A program made the position numbers and the translations under genes. 33,653 bases of DNA from Rhodospirillales bacterium (lineage in GTDB: Bacteria; Pseudomonadota; Alphaproteobacteria; Rhodospirillales; GLO-3): NCBI GenBank assembly GCA_003354135.1, contig PIVK01000030.1:1-33653 (forward strand). Direction: 5' to 3'. Position 1 is the first letter of the stretch, and every line of letters begins with the position of its first letter. The notes under the pieces are model-generated. The model was not told where the DNA came from. It worked only from the letters and a program-made list of their open reading frames with translations, and searched no databases. Positions 1 through 8,130 of this stretch are shown piece by piece.

Positions 1-816
1 GCCTTCCAGAGCGGCCGCCGCCGCCCGGCAGGCAAGCGCGGCATGTTCGTCCGGGCCCGTGAACGGCGCCCCCCAAAAGGCCATCACCGCATCCCCCATA
101 AACTTGTCGACGACACCCCTGTTGATCGAGATGGCTTCGGTCATATGGGTGAAGAAGCGGTTGACCGTCTCGACAAGGCGATCCGGGGGGAGCTTCTCCG
201 AAAGCGTGGTAAAGTCCTGGAGGTCAATGAACATCACCGTCATCTCGCGCCGCTCGCCGCCCGATTTGGCAACCTCTGGCGAGTCGAGAAGATGGGTGAC
301 GACGCGGGGATCCATATATTTACCGAAGGTATCGTTGATCTGTTCCTTGAGCCTCCGTTCGCCGACCATGTTGTTGACCGCGATCTCCCTCTTGAGGGAC
401 TGGGCCTGGTTATACAAACCGAGAAAGACCCCGACCTTGGACAGCAGAATGGTGTCGACGATCGGCTTCTCGATATAGTCCACCGCGCCCGACTCGTAGC
501 CTTTCCTCCTGTGAATGTCGTCCTTGTAGGTGGCCGTCACGAAGATGATGGGGATCCTTCGGGTCCGTTCCTCGCCCCGCAAGATTTCAGACACTTCGTA
601 GCCGTCCATTTCCGGCATATCCACATCGAGCAGGATGACCGCGAAATCGTGGTCGAGAGTAAGGGTGAGCGCCTCGTTGCCGGATGAGGCCTCTATGACC
701 TTTGCATCTACCTTGGCCAGAAGGCGCCTCAGGGCAACGCGGTTCTCCGGGCGGTCGTCGACGAGCAGGATTTTTGGCGGAACCCCGGCTTGAACCTTAT
801 GATGAACTTCGTTCAT
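1..816 (-). CDS. Response regulator with class III adenylate/guanylate cyclase domain (3' end cut by window)
   Basis: 272 codons are visible before the window edge. Residues 14-130 are a receiver domain: acidic pair D20/D21, phospho-acceptor D64 in ILLDVDMP, and the conserved lysine K117 in EKP. A short helical linker follows. From about 190 comes a class III nucleotide cyclase domain with metal-binding D198 (MFIDLQDFT) and D242 in DKFMGDAVMAFWG. The lysine in that second motif is the residue that usually reads adenine, so cAMP is the likelier product. The protein is probably cytosolic, with cyclase output controlled by phosphorylation from an unseen histidine kinase. The ATG at 816-814 is preceded by GAGAAAGGA at good spacing. 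The C-terminal part of the cyclase domain lies outside the window, so intactness cannot be judged. Confidence 0.9.
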   Translation of the reverse strand, partial: MNEVHHKVQAGVPPKILLVDDRPENRVALRRLLAKVDAKVIEASSGNEALTLTLDHDFAVILLDVDMPEMDGYEVSEILRGEERTRRIPIIFVTATYKDDIHRRKGYESGAVDYIEKPIVDTILLSKVGVFLGLYNQAQSLKREIAVNNMVGERRLKEQINDTFGKYMDPRVVTHLLDSPEVAKSGGERREMTVMFIDLQDFTTLSEKLPPDRLVETVNRFFTHMTEAISINRGVVDKFMGDAVMAFWGAPFTGPDEHAALACRAAAAALEG

Positions 817-1224
817 TTCCTTTCTCCGCAAACGACTTTATCCCGACATTCCCGATATGTGGACTGCCCCTCCTTCTTACAAGGTGCTTTGCGCCGATAA
901 TGCCGGATCGACCGGGAGAGCGTCGGGGAACGGGACACAGATGTAGGGGGTAGTGCCCCCGGACAGGCGTAAGCGAAATGGATATTGCCCCACCGTTGCG
1001 GCATCAAGTCGCTCTTCCAGCTCGAACACCATTTTCTCCAACCCAGATTATTTTATCACCCTTAAAAATTGTATTATATTAGCGTTTCAAGAGCACTTCA
1101 AGAACCCTGATGATGATTACGCGGCGTAACCCGACACTCACCGGGTGGCTTCTCTATTAGAGCGTGTCGTGATCAGACCCTATGTCCGAAGAGGCGTCAC
1201 CATCCGAGTGGGGTGTCCGCCTCG
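817..1224. other. Intergenic region without a supportable gene
   Basis: About 400 bases between the cyclase start and the transposase remnant. The stretch 1040-1085 is AT-rich and may hold the promoter of the minus-strand cyclase, but no convincing -35/-10 pair was found. A small hairpin (ACCCG...CGGGT, about 1130-1147) and an 11-bp palindrome CTCTATTAGAG at about 1153-1163 are present. The following GAGCGTGTCGTGATC resembles the end of an IS5-type element, but no matching second end was found. The short ORFs here lack ribosome binding sites and recognisable content. Confidence 0.4.
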
Positions 1225-1490
1225 ACATGTAAGATCGAGGGTTGCCCTATTTTGGGGCCTACCCTCATACATGGGGAAAGGATCAAGACAGATCGACGGG
1301 ATGCGTTGAATTTGGACTCGTTGCTCTGCGGGCAGGACAACTGACCTCGGTGTGGGTTCCTGACGCGACCCATGAGGCGGTTCTCAGTTTGGTTCGCCTC
1401 CGGCGGCTGGCGGCCGGATCGAGAGTTTCCGGTCCAGGGAGTTGCCTTGACGGTGCCCCGTTTACGCGATCACGATGCGGACCGTCACGG
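1225..1490 (+). pseudogene. IS110-family transposase remnant, frameshifted
   Basis: Two reading frames together give a stretch typical of IS110 transposases (DEDD type). The frame through 1285 reads ERIKTDRRDALNL, the conserved KTDRRDA block containing a catalytic Asp. Near 1325 the frame shifts, and the similarity continues as RAGQLTSVWVPDATHEAV, which in intact members follows directly. Recognisable similarity fades after about 1420. Only about 70 of the usual 300-400 residues remain, without start or C-terminal half, so it is dead. It abuts the stop codon of the GGDEF-EAL gene at 1499. The family call is from remembered motifs and the exact ends are guesses. Confidence 0.75.
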
Positions 1491-1498
1491 CACTCCCT

Positions 1499-3601
1499 TC
1501 AGGCCTTCTTTAGCTTCCCCTTTTCCGCTACGGAGCGCAGGAAATCCTCGGCCGGCAAAGGTCGGGCATAGAGATAACCCTGCCCCAGATCACAGCGCAG
1601 CGCCTCAAGAAAAGCGGCATGGGCCTTGGTCTCAATGCCTTCGGCCACCACCTTGAGGCAGAGGTTGCGCGCCATGTCGATGATCATGCGGACGATGACG
1701 GCATCATCCTCGTTCTCCGTAACTCCGGTCACGAATGATCGGTCGATCTTGAGCGTGGTCAGCGGCAGGCGCCGCATCTGGCTCAGAGACGAATACCCGG
1801 TCCCGAAATCGTCGATGGCGATGCCGATTCCCAATTCGCGGAGCGCATGGAGCGTCGCCTGCCCGAGGTCGACGTCACGCATCGCGGCGCTTTCCGTCAC
1901 CTCCAACTCCAGATTTCCGATGTCGAGGCCGGCCGCCTGCAGAGCACTCTCCACCGTGTCGACCAAATTCCCGGCGTCAAACTGGCGCCCTGAGAGATTG
2001 ACCGCAACCTCCAACGGTCGATCCCGGCCCTCGTTCCAGGCCTTGGTCTGCGAACAGGCCGTCCTCAGAACCCATTCGCCGATAGGGACAATCAGGCCCG
2101 TTTCCTCGGCAAGGTGAATGAACTGGTCGGGCGATACCAACCCAAGGTCGGGATGCTGCCACCGGATCAGCGCTTCCATCCCCACGACCTCGCCCGAGAG
2201 GAGGTCAACCTTCGGCTGGTAATACAGGCACAACTGCTCACGCTCCAGGGCGTGCCGAAGTTCGCGCTCCATGGTGTGGCGATGGGCCGTTGTCTCGTCC
2301 ACGGTCGGGGAATAGAACGTCGCTTCGGCATTGCCCGTCTTCTTGCCGAAATACATGGCGGTGCTCGCGTTCTTGATCAGGCGTTGGGGATCGCGCCCGT
2401 CGCCCGGAAAGACGCTGACTCCGATATGGCACCAAACGTTGAGTTCCATTCCGTCGACGAGGAACGGATTTTCGATAGCGTCCCTCAATGTCCGGATGAA
2501 GACCTCCGGTTCCTCCGCCCCATCGGTAGAGACGACGGCAACGAACTCGCCGCCTCCCCAGGCACCGACGATACCCTTGGACATAACTTCGTCGCGTATC
2601 CTCTCGCCGACCGCCCTCAGAAGCTTCTCACCCACATCATGACCGCAAATGTCGCTGACCCTCTGGTGCCCCTTCAGCGTAATGAACAGAACCAGTCCCG
2701 GCGCCCCCCCATCGTCTTCGCCGATCGCATTGCCCAGCAGCCGCAGGAACCATGTGCGGTTTGGGAGTTCCGTCAACGGATCGTGGTTCGCAAGCCACGT
2801 CATCCGCGCGTCATCGATCCTGCGCTGGGTAACGTCGCGCCCAATCAGAACACGCCACTTGAGCCCGTTGGCCTCCATCTCCCGGATCGAGACTTCCATG
2901 GGAAAGGTGGTCCCGTCCTTGCGCCGGCCCTGAATCTCCAGGTCTCCCGGCTCCAGCTGCCGGTCCTTACCTGCGACAAGATCGGCCAAAGCAATTTCCC
3001 GCGCCTCATCGGCCGAATACAGGAAAAGTTCTTCCGCGGTCCGGTTGAAGGTTTCGATTTTGCCGTCGTCCCCGGCCGTCACAATGATTTCGGCCGCCGT
3101 TTCGGTGATTCCCCGCAAATGCTCCTCGCGCTCGATCAGTTCGCCGGCGCGTTTCCGGACTTCCTCTTCCAGGTCAACCGCCCGCTGCCGGCGTTCGCCG
3201 TAGGCAATCCGGACCTGCAACATGTTGTCGATGCGCTGCAGAACCTCATAGTGGTCGAAGGGTTTGTTGAGGAAATCCTTGGCACCGCTCTTCAGGGCTT
3301 TGTACCGCGTTTCCCTGTCCGTTTGATCCGCGATAACGATGATCGGCAGATAGTCGCCCCCGGCCGCTTGCTTCAACTCCGCCATCACCCCGGCCCCATC
3401 CGGGTGGGGCATGCGGATGTCGAGCAGCACAACATCGAAATGGCGTTCGACATAAAGGGCCTGCACTTCCCGGGAATCCGTGAGGCTCGTGACGTCCTCG
3501 TAGCCCGCCTCGTCGAGAATGCTCTCCAGAAACGCGACGCTGGCCGGATTGTCGTCGATGACGAGAATCTTCGCGTTGGGAAACTTCGTGGTGAACTCCA
3601 T
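1499..3601 (-). CDS. REC-PAS-GGDEF-EAL response regulator, predicted c-di-GMP phosphodiesterase
   Basis: About 700 residues. Residues 10-130 are a receiver domain with phospho-acceptor D61 (VVLLDIRMP). A coiled linker and a PAS domain (about 160-275) follow, then a GGDEF domain (about 280-440) and an EAL domain (about 450-695). The GGDEF signature reads GGGEF and the upstream metal-site region is ITLKGHQRVSD, so cyclase activity is probably lost. The EAL domain looks complete: EALIRW, NLSGRQF, EVTES, DDFGTGYSSL, LKIDRSFV, VAEGIE and QGYLYARPL. The likely role is phosphorylation-controlled c-di-GMP breakdown, with the GGDEF part sensing GTP. A TTG at 3604 is also in frame, but the ATG at 3601 with GAGAGGGG upstream is preferred. 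The gene follows the hddA-hddC operon on the same strand, but a 216-base gap with a long hairpin separates them. Confidence 0.92.
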   Translation of the reverse strand: MEFTTKFPNAKILVIDDNPASVAFLESILDEAGYEDVTSLTDSREVQALYVERHFDVVLLDIRMPHPDGAGVMAELKQAAGGDYLPIIVIADQTDRETRYKALKSGAKDFLNKPFDHYEVLQRIDNMLQVRIAYGERRQRAVDLEEEVRKRAGELIEREEHLRGITETAAEIIVTAGDDGKIETFNRTAEELFLYSADEAREIALADLVAGKDRQLEPGDLEIQGRRKDGTTFPMEVSIREMEANGLKWRVLIGRDVTQRRIDDARMTWLANHDPLTELPNRTWFLRLLGNAIGEDDGGAPGLVLFITLKGHQRVSDICGHDVGEKLLRAVGERIRDEVMSKGIVGAWGGGEFVAVVSTDGAEEPEVFIRTLRDAIENPFLVDGMELNVWCHIGVSVFPGDGRDPQRLIKNASTAMYFGKKTGNAEATFYSPTVDETTAHRHTMERELRHALEREQLCLYYQPKVDLLSGEVVGMEALIRWQHPDLGLVSPDQFIHLAEETGLIVPIGEWVLRTACSQTKAWNEGRDRPLEVAVNLSGRQFDAGNLVDTVESALQAAGLDIGNLELEVTESAAMRDVDLGQATLHALRELGIGIAIDDFGTGYSSLSQMRRLPLTTLKIDRSFVTGVTENEDDAVIVRMIIDMARNLCLKVVAEGIETKAHAAFLEALRCDLGQGYLYARPLPAEDFLRSVAEKGKLKKA

Positions 3602-3722
3602 CAACCCCTCTCGGAAAACACGGTTCCGTAAAATACCTTAGGCCATTATACCGTCATCACTGTCTAATAGGGAATACTTACCCCCACAACATATTGAAAA
3701 ATAACAACTTTAGGGTATTATG

Positions 3723-3811
3723 GAATCTGAAGGTTTCTGTGAGGTCCCGCATCAGTGACGAAGCGGAGCCACCGCTGCAGTGGGCGGGACCTCATTGAAA
3801 CCTTCAGATTC
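3723..3811. repeat. Long near-perfect inverted repeat (89-nt hairpin)
   Basis: Arms 3723-3750 and 3784-3811 pair at 26 of 28 positions. The outer 15 bp GAATCTGAAGGTTTC/GAAACCTTCAGATTC are perfect and the inner TGAGGTCCCGC/GCGGGACCTCA are perfect. The 33-base loop contains a smaller stem AGCGG-AGCCA-CCGCT. On the minus strand it starts seven bases after the stop codon at 3818, so it probably ends or protects the hddA-hddC-coiled-coil transcript. It is not followed directly by a T-run, so a textbook intrinsic terminator is doubtful. A MITE/REP-like element is the main alternative. Confidence 0.85.
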
Positions 3812-3817
3812 TGGACA

Positions 3818-4780
3818 CTAGCCCGCCTGCGACATGCTCGAGACGTAGAAGGTGGGTATGGCGGCACCCGGTGCCGTATCCTTCCGCGCCATATTCCCCG
3901 TGGACGGTGATCCGATCGACAACCCGTAGACGATCACGGCCCTGGAGTCCGGACCTGCGGTTTCGTCCTGGCGAACCTGGTAATAGACCTCATAGCCCAT
4001 TTCCTTGACGATGCGGGCCCGGGCCAACATCAGACCCAATTGCTTGAGCTCGCCAGACGGTCCCTTGAAGGGTCGCTTGTCGGCAATGCCGACCACCAGC
4101 AGGGGCTTACCCTTGTGGGAACTCAATGCCTCTTCAACCTTTGCCAGTTTGTCGCTGTCCAGCTTGAAAGATCCGACATCGAATGGCCCAATGCGGAACA
4201 ATTCGGAGATCGTAATCCGGCGTCCGGCCTGTTCGGCAAACTCATCCCGAAGTTTGGTGCGGAGGCGGTCATTTTCCTCCTCCCCCATCGCCAACTTCTT
4301 ATTGATCCGGACCTCCCGGCCCTTCAATTCGCCAAGCTTGGTTTGCGCCTCATTCAAACCCTTTTGCGCAGCCGCCAACTTCTCTTGTGCTCCAGTCAGA
4401 TCCTTTTTCACGGCAGCCAATTCCGTTTGTGCCGCGGCATGTTTCTCCATCAAAGCCATGCAGCCGTCTTCACCGCAGCGAACCATCTGCTCGGACAGTT
4501 TGTCACGTTCCGCAGTGGCCGCAGAAACGGCATTCTTCAGCCGTTGCACCTCTGTTTCCAGGTTGACGATCTTCCCGGGCAGATCCTGAGCCTGGATCTT
4601 GTCGAGTTGGAACTGGAGGCCGCGGGAGGTGTCCGCGAGTTGCTCGCATCCCGGTTCACCGCAATGGGCGGTCTCCTGGCGCAACCCTTCCATCTCGTCA
4701 TACCCGTAATACAGTCCAGCACCGACAGCGCCAATCACGCTGACGGCTGCCACAGTCAAAAACCACCGCATCGTTTTCAC
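3818..4780 (-). CDS. Membrane-anchored coiled-coil protein with divergent OmpA-like C-terminus
   Basis: 320 residues. There is one N-terminal membrane segment at about 5-27, then a long Ala/Lys/Glu-rich coiled coil (about 30-190) with two Cys-containing CGE repeats (CGEPGC, CGEDGC). The C-terminal region (about 200-295: VGSFKLDSDKLAKVEEAL, VVGIADKR, LARARIVKEMG) has the layout of an OmpA-like peptidoglycan-binding domain, though strongly diverged. It is probably a periplasmic envelope protein. The GTG start at 4780 overlaps the hddC stop by four bases (GTGA), which indicates translational coupling. An internal ATG three codons later is possible but lies far from the GAGG box. The tie to heptose synthesis suggests a role in the same surface structure, but no specific function can be named. 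Confidence 0.7.
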   Translation of the reverse strand: MKTMRWFLTVAAVSVIGAVGAGLYYGYDEMEGLRQETAHCGEPGCEQLADTSRGLQFQLDKIQAQDLPGKIVNLETEVQRLKNAVSAATAERDKLSEQMVRCGEDGCMALMEKHAAAQTELAAVKKDLTGAQEKLAAAQKGLNEAQTKLGELKGREVRINKKLAMGEEENDRLRTKLRDEFAEQAGRRITISELFRIGPFDVGSFKLDSDKLAKVEEALSSHKGKPLLVVGIADKRPFKGPSGELKQLGLMLARARIVKEMGYEVYYQVRQDETAGPDSRAVIVYGLSIGSPSTGNMARKDTAPGAAIPTFYVSSMSQAG

Positions 4781-5538
4781 TCCGCCTCATGGTTTCCCCT
4801 GGTGCCCACCCGATCAGCATTCGTCAAATTCTCTAATGGATGATTTAAGTATTTTTCAAGTTCCTTCAAACCCTGCGGCGAGCCAATTTCATAGAAACGC
4901 TCCTTGACCTCATAACCTCGGAGCCGTCCGGCGAGGCTGAGCCTGTGTAGCGGCTCGGCCAGGTCGAGAACCTTATCGGCGGGAATTTCAGAGCGGACAA
5001 AATCCTCGGTCAGGACCAAGAGGCCGTAATCGATGTAGCGCATGCCAACGGATCGGGCGTCCGTGCGACCTTTTTCATAAAGAGTCACAAGGCCGTCCTT
5101 GAAAATGACGTTGCTGGAATCCCAGCGGCCTTCGTTTTCGTGCACGGTCATCAGCGTCTCGGCACCCTCTGCAGCCGCCCAGACTGGGCGGTAAGAAACG
5201 GGCAGATAGGAGTCGCCATAAAGAGTAAAGAAACGCCCTTTTATTGTGCTCTCATCCACCGCAAGACGCAAGGCACCACCTGTGCCCCTTAGCTTCGCAC
5301 CTTCGTCCACGTATGCAACGCGCACCCCCCAGCGCTCACCATCACCCACAAAGTCACGGATGGCCGATCCCAGATACCCGATGCAGAAGACAACTTCGCT
5401 CACCCCCTCGCGGGCGAGAAGCGAGAGCTGATGATGGACAAAGGGCTCGCCATTGACCTTCAGAAGTGATTTCGGGATCGTCTCCGTCGCCGGGCGCATC
5501 CGCGTGGCCAAGCCGCCGGCCAGAATGACGCACCGCAT
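4777..5538 (-). CDS. hddC: Sugar-1-phosphate nucleotidyltransferase, HddC-like
   Basis: 253 residues of the NTP_transferase family. The nucleotide-binding loop ILAGGLATRMRP is at residues 5-16, followed by IPKSLLKVNGEPF. An acceptor-recognition block RGTGGALRLA and the metal-ligand region LYGDSYLPV are visible. In the Hdd pathway such an enzyme activates D-glycero-alpha-D-manno-heptose 1-phosphate to the GDP sugar. It lies five bases downstream of a GHMP kinase of the HddA type, the usual partner, and that neighbour is the main reason for the specific name. Related enzymes act on mannose-1-P or other sugars and cannot be excluded from sequence alone. Its stop overlaps the start of the coiled-coil membrane protein. 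Confidence 0.8.
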   Translation of the reverse strand: MRCVILAGGLATRMRPATETIPKSLLKVNGEPFVHHQLSLLAREGVSEVVFCIGYLGSAIRDFVGDGERWGVRVAYVDEGAKLRGTGGALRLAVDESTIKGRFFTLYGDSYLPVSYRPVWAAAEGAETLMTVHENEGRWDSSNVIFKDGLVTLYEKGRTDARSVGMRYIDYGLLVLTEDFVRSEIPADKVLDLAEPLHRLSLAGRLRGYEVKERFYEIGSPQGLKELEKYLNHPLENLTNADRVGTRGNHEAE

Positions 5539-5543
5539 GGCGG

Positions 5544-6524
5544 TCAGGTCCTCAGCAGGACCACCGAGCCTTCGAAATCGAAGGTAAAGTCGGTCTCGGT
5601 CAGGCCTTGCTCCGTCATGGCACGGCGAAGGCGTTTGCGATCATCAGTATAGAACATGAGAAATCCGCCGCCCCCCGCGCCCACCAGTTTCCCCCCCAGA
5701 GCCCCGTTCTCGCGCGCAAAATCGTAGAGTCCGTTGATATGCTCGTTGGTGACGCTGGCCGATCGCACCTTCTTGCGCATCCAGTGCTCGTGCATCATCT
5801 CGCCAAAGGCTCTGGTGTCGCCGGCTTCCAGGGCATCCCGGATCCGACGCCCCAGGTCCTTGATGAAATGTAGGTTATCCAGCATCTGCGTGTCCCCCTG
5901 CTCCGACCGGCTCTTCTGTTCGTTCAGGGCCTCGGAGGCAGAGCGCGAGTAGCCGGTAAAGAACAGCATCAGGGACTCGTCCAACTCGCGCACCGTATCC
6001 GCATGGAGATCAAGCGGCGAGATCGTGACACTGCCGTCCTCGTGGTAGTCCTGGCAGGTAATGCCGCCATAGGCGGCAATGTACTGGTCCTGTTTGCCGC
6101 AGGGTTCGCCCAGATCCATCATCTCGATCTCGGCCGCCTCATGAGCCAGCATTTCAGGGGTGGTGCGTTCGCGCTTGTAGGCTTTGAGCGCGTTAAGCAG
6201 CCCCACCGTAAAGGTACCCGACGACCCCAGTCCCGTCCCGGACGGGATGTCGGCGATGCTGACGATCTCTACCTGGGGTTCGATCCTCTCGCGTCTTAGG
6301 CAGGCCCGGATCACGGGGTGTTCCACCTCGCCCAGGGTCATGTGGTGCTCCATCCGCGAGTACTTGAGGAAATACCCTTCGCGATAAGAGCGGTTGATGG
6401 TGATGAAAACGTGCTTGTTGATGGCAGCCGAAATAACGAATCCGCCGAACTTCTCATAATAGGACGGCAGGTCGGTCCCGCCGCCGCCAATGGAAATGCG
6501 CAAAGGCGTCCGTGTGATGATCAT
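5544..6524 (-). CDS. hddA: GHMP-family sugar kinase, HddA-like heptose-7-phosphate kinase
   Basis: 326 residues, full length for the family. It has an N-terminal ITRTPLRISIGGGGTDLPS substrate-binding segment, the ATP-binding GHMP motif IPSGTGLGSSGTFTVGLL near residue 95, and the C-terminal glycine-rich motif KLVGAGGGGFLMFY near 280. HddA phosphorylates D-glycero-D-manno-heptose 7-phosphate at C1, giving the alpha-1,7-bisphosphate on the way to GDP-heptose for S-layer, capsule or LPS glycans. The phosphatase (gmhB) and isomerase (gmhA) are not in this window. It heads a three-gene operon: five bases to hddC, then a four-base overlap. It starts with ATG at 6524. Another GHMP sugar specificity is possible. 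Confidence 0.82.
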   Translation of the reverse strand: MIITRTPLRISIGGGGTDLPSYYEKFGGFVISAAINKHVFITINRSYREGYFLKYSRMEHHMTLGEVEHPVIRACLRRERIEPQVEIVSIADIPSGTGLGSSGTFTVGLLNALKAYKRERTTPEMLAHEAAEIEMMDLGEPCGKQDQYIAAYGGITCQDYHEDGSVTISPLDLHADTVRELDESLMLFFTGYSRSASEALNEQKSRSEQGDTQMLDNLHFIKDLGRRIRDALEAGDTRAFGEMMHEHWMRKKVRSASVTNEHINGLYDFARENGALGGKLVGAGGGGFLMFYTDDRKRLRRAMTEQGLTETDFTFDFEGSVVLLRT

Positions 6525-6631
6525 GGCCGCGATCCTATCACAAGCGCCGGGAATAGTTGGCGAGAAAGGTCACGGCACGCCGTTGCGGCTGGCTAAAAAC
6601 CGAATCACTCAACTTTTTTCGGGCCGGACAC

Positions 6632-8026
6632 TCAGGCCACCCGATCTTTCGCCTCGTTGGCGGGCGACGCGGTTGAGGCACGCCGGAAATGGGACGGGTG
6701 CAGAGCGTACTCGGCCACATTCTCCAAATGGTCCAGATGCATCTGGTGCAGGAAGCCGTGGACACTGGCTGGACGGGTTGCCTCCTTATGATCGGGGTCC
6801 TTTATCATCATGGTGCAGAGCGCGCCCGTCAGGCAGGCGAAGGCACAGATGGCAAAGGCCGTCGGAAAGTCGCCCATGTCGCCCAAAATTCCGCCCAGGA
6901 CCGGACCGGCAACGCCGCCCACACCATAGGAGAGGAAGACCAGCGGGTAGTTCTGACCGACCCGCTGGTTGCCGAAGATGTCGGCGGTGAATGTCGGAAA
7001 CAAGGCGAAGTTGCCGCCGAAATTGAAGCCAATCAGCGTCGCCCCCAGGTAGAGCAAGGACTCGGACCCAGCCATGGCGGTGAAGACGAAGAGAACGACC
7101 GCCTGGGACACGGTCATCACCATGATCGAGGGCTTGCGCCCGATCTTATCGCTCAACGTTCCCCAGGCGATGCGTCCGATGCCGTTGGCGAGGCTGAAGA
7201 AGACGGCCATAGCAGTGCCGGCGATGGCACTGGCCTCGACAACACCGTAACCGGACGCCTGCAGAGCCTCCATGGGATAAAGTTTCATCAGGCCGATGGA
7301 CATCAGTCCGGCGCCCGCGCTGGCGGCAAAGGTGAGGAACACCAAATAGAACTGGGGCGTGCGCAGCATCTCGCGTGCCGTGAATTCCTGGCCGCCGTTG
7401 CCCGCCGCCGCCGCAGCGGCGACGAAACCCTCCGGTTTCCAGCCGTCGGGCGGCATGCGCATCCACACGCTGCCCGCCAATATTAGGACGGTAAAGGCGG
7501 CGCCGTAGATCATGAAGGTGTTGGCCAGCCCGACGGTGGCGATGAGATGCCCCCAGGTGCCAGCCATCTTGACCCAGCCCATGGCACCAAAGCCGAACCC
7601 CGCCACGGCCAAGCCGGTGATCAGGCCCTTCTTGTCGGGAAACCACCGCATACCTACGGCGATCGGCACAACGTAGCCCAGCCCGATCCCTGCCCCGCCA
7701 ATGACGCCCACTCCGATGCAGACGACCCAGAAGTTCGTGCCCCCGAGCAGGCCCGCCAGCACATAACCGGAGCCCAGCGCCAGCCCCCCGGCCACAGCGA
7801 GGGCACGCGGGCCCCATTTGGCCAGGGCGCGGCCGGCAAAGACCATGACCAAGGCAAAGGTCACCAGCCCGACAGCGAAGACGACCTGGGTATCCAGCTT
7901 CGTCCATCCGACCGCCTTGAGGGCCGGTGTAAAGACGGACCATGCATAAATGGCACCCAAGCTCAACTGGATGAGAACGGCACCGATGATAACGTTGAGA
8001 CGATTGACGGATTTGGTTTCAGACAT
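6632..8026 (-). CDS. MFS transporter, oxalate/formate antiporter (OFA) family
   Basis: 464 residues from the ATG at 8026, which has AAGGAAAG upstream. An upstream in-frame extension to 8092 looks non-coding. Twelve hydrophobic segments are expected. The N-terminal GAIYAWSVFTPAL, GRALAKWGPR and GLGYVVPIAVGMRWFPDKKGLITGLAVAGFGFGA are hallmarks of OFA/MCT-like carriers, and NGIGRIAWGTLSDKIGRK in the second half is the matching MFS loop motif. It is an inner-membrane carrier for small carboxylates; the substrate is not readable from sequence. The polar C-terminal tail (about 50 residues, His-rich) is longer than in many members. It stands alone, with its own promoter region containing two similar 14-bp sites. 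Confidence 0.88.
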   Translation of the reverse strand: MSETKSVNRLNVIIGAVLIQLSLGAIYAWSVFTPALKAVGWTKLDTQVVFAVGLVTFALVMVFAGRALAKWGPRALAVAGGLALGSGYVLAGLLGGTNFWVVCIGVGVIGGAGIGLGYVVPIAVGMRWFPDKKGLITGLAVAGFGFGAMGWVKMAGTWGHLIATVGLANTFMIYGAAFTVLILAGSVWMRMPPDGWKPEGFVAAAAAAGNGGQEFTAREMLRTPQFYLVFLTFAASAGAGLMSIGLMKLYPMEALQASGYGVVEASAIAGTAMAVFFSLANGIGRIAWGTLSDKIGRKPSIMVMTVSQAVVLFVFTAMAGSESLLYLGATLIGFNFGGNFALFPTFTADIFGNQRVGQNYPLVFLSYGVGGVAGPVLGGILGDMGDFPTAFAICAFACLTGALCTMMIKDPDHKEATRPASVHGFLHQMHLDHLENVAEYALHPSHFRRASTASPANEAKDRVA

Positions 8027-8076
8027 GACGGGGTTCTTTCCTTCGTCTACGGCGCCCCCCCGGGAAGGCCTGTTGC

Positions 8077-8090
8077 TGCGCTGTAACACC
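8077..8090 (-). promoter_or_regulatory. Candidate operator, copy 2, near the OFA transporter start site
   Basis: On the minus strand this reads GGTGTTACAGCGCA, matching the upstream palindrome GGTGTTGCAGCACC at 11 of 14 positions. It sits just downstream of the putative -10 box, around the expected transcription start. Confidence 0.3.
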
Positions 8091-8098
8091 ACGCATCA

Positions 8099-8104
8099 AT
8101 TATA
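8099..8104 (-). promoter_or_regulatory. Putative -10 box of the OFA transporter gene
   Basis: The minus strand reads TATAAT, a perfect -10 consensus, about 73 bases upstream of the start codon. No good -35 hexamer lies at standard spacing (nearest is TTAGCG at 15 bases), which fits activator dependence. Prediction from sequence only. Confidence 0.45.
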
Positions 8105-8130
8105 ACGTGCGGCACAGCACGCTAACCAGA

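Noticed and set aside
813-1007. 64-codon minus-strand ORF overlapping the cyclase start
   Set aside because: No ribosome binding site or recognisable sequence; Arg/Ser-rich filler.
2114-3631. 505-codon plus-strand ORF
   Set aside because: It is antisense to the REC-PAS-GGDEF-EAL gene, whose motifs are clear. High-GC codon use leaves long open shadows on the other strand.
6600-6640. Possible terminator after the OFA transporter
   Set aside because: Only a four-base GGCC/GGCC stem precedes the T-run on the transcript strand; chance cannot be excluded.
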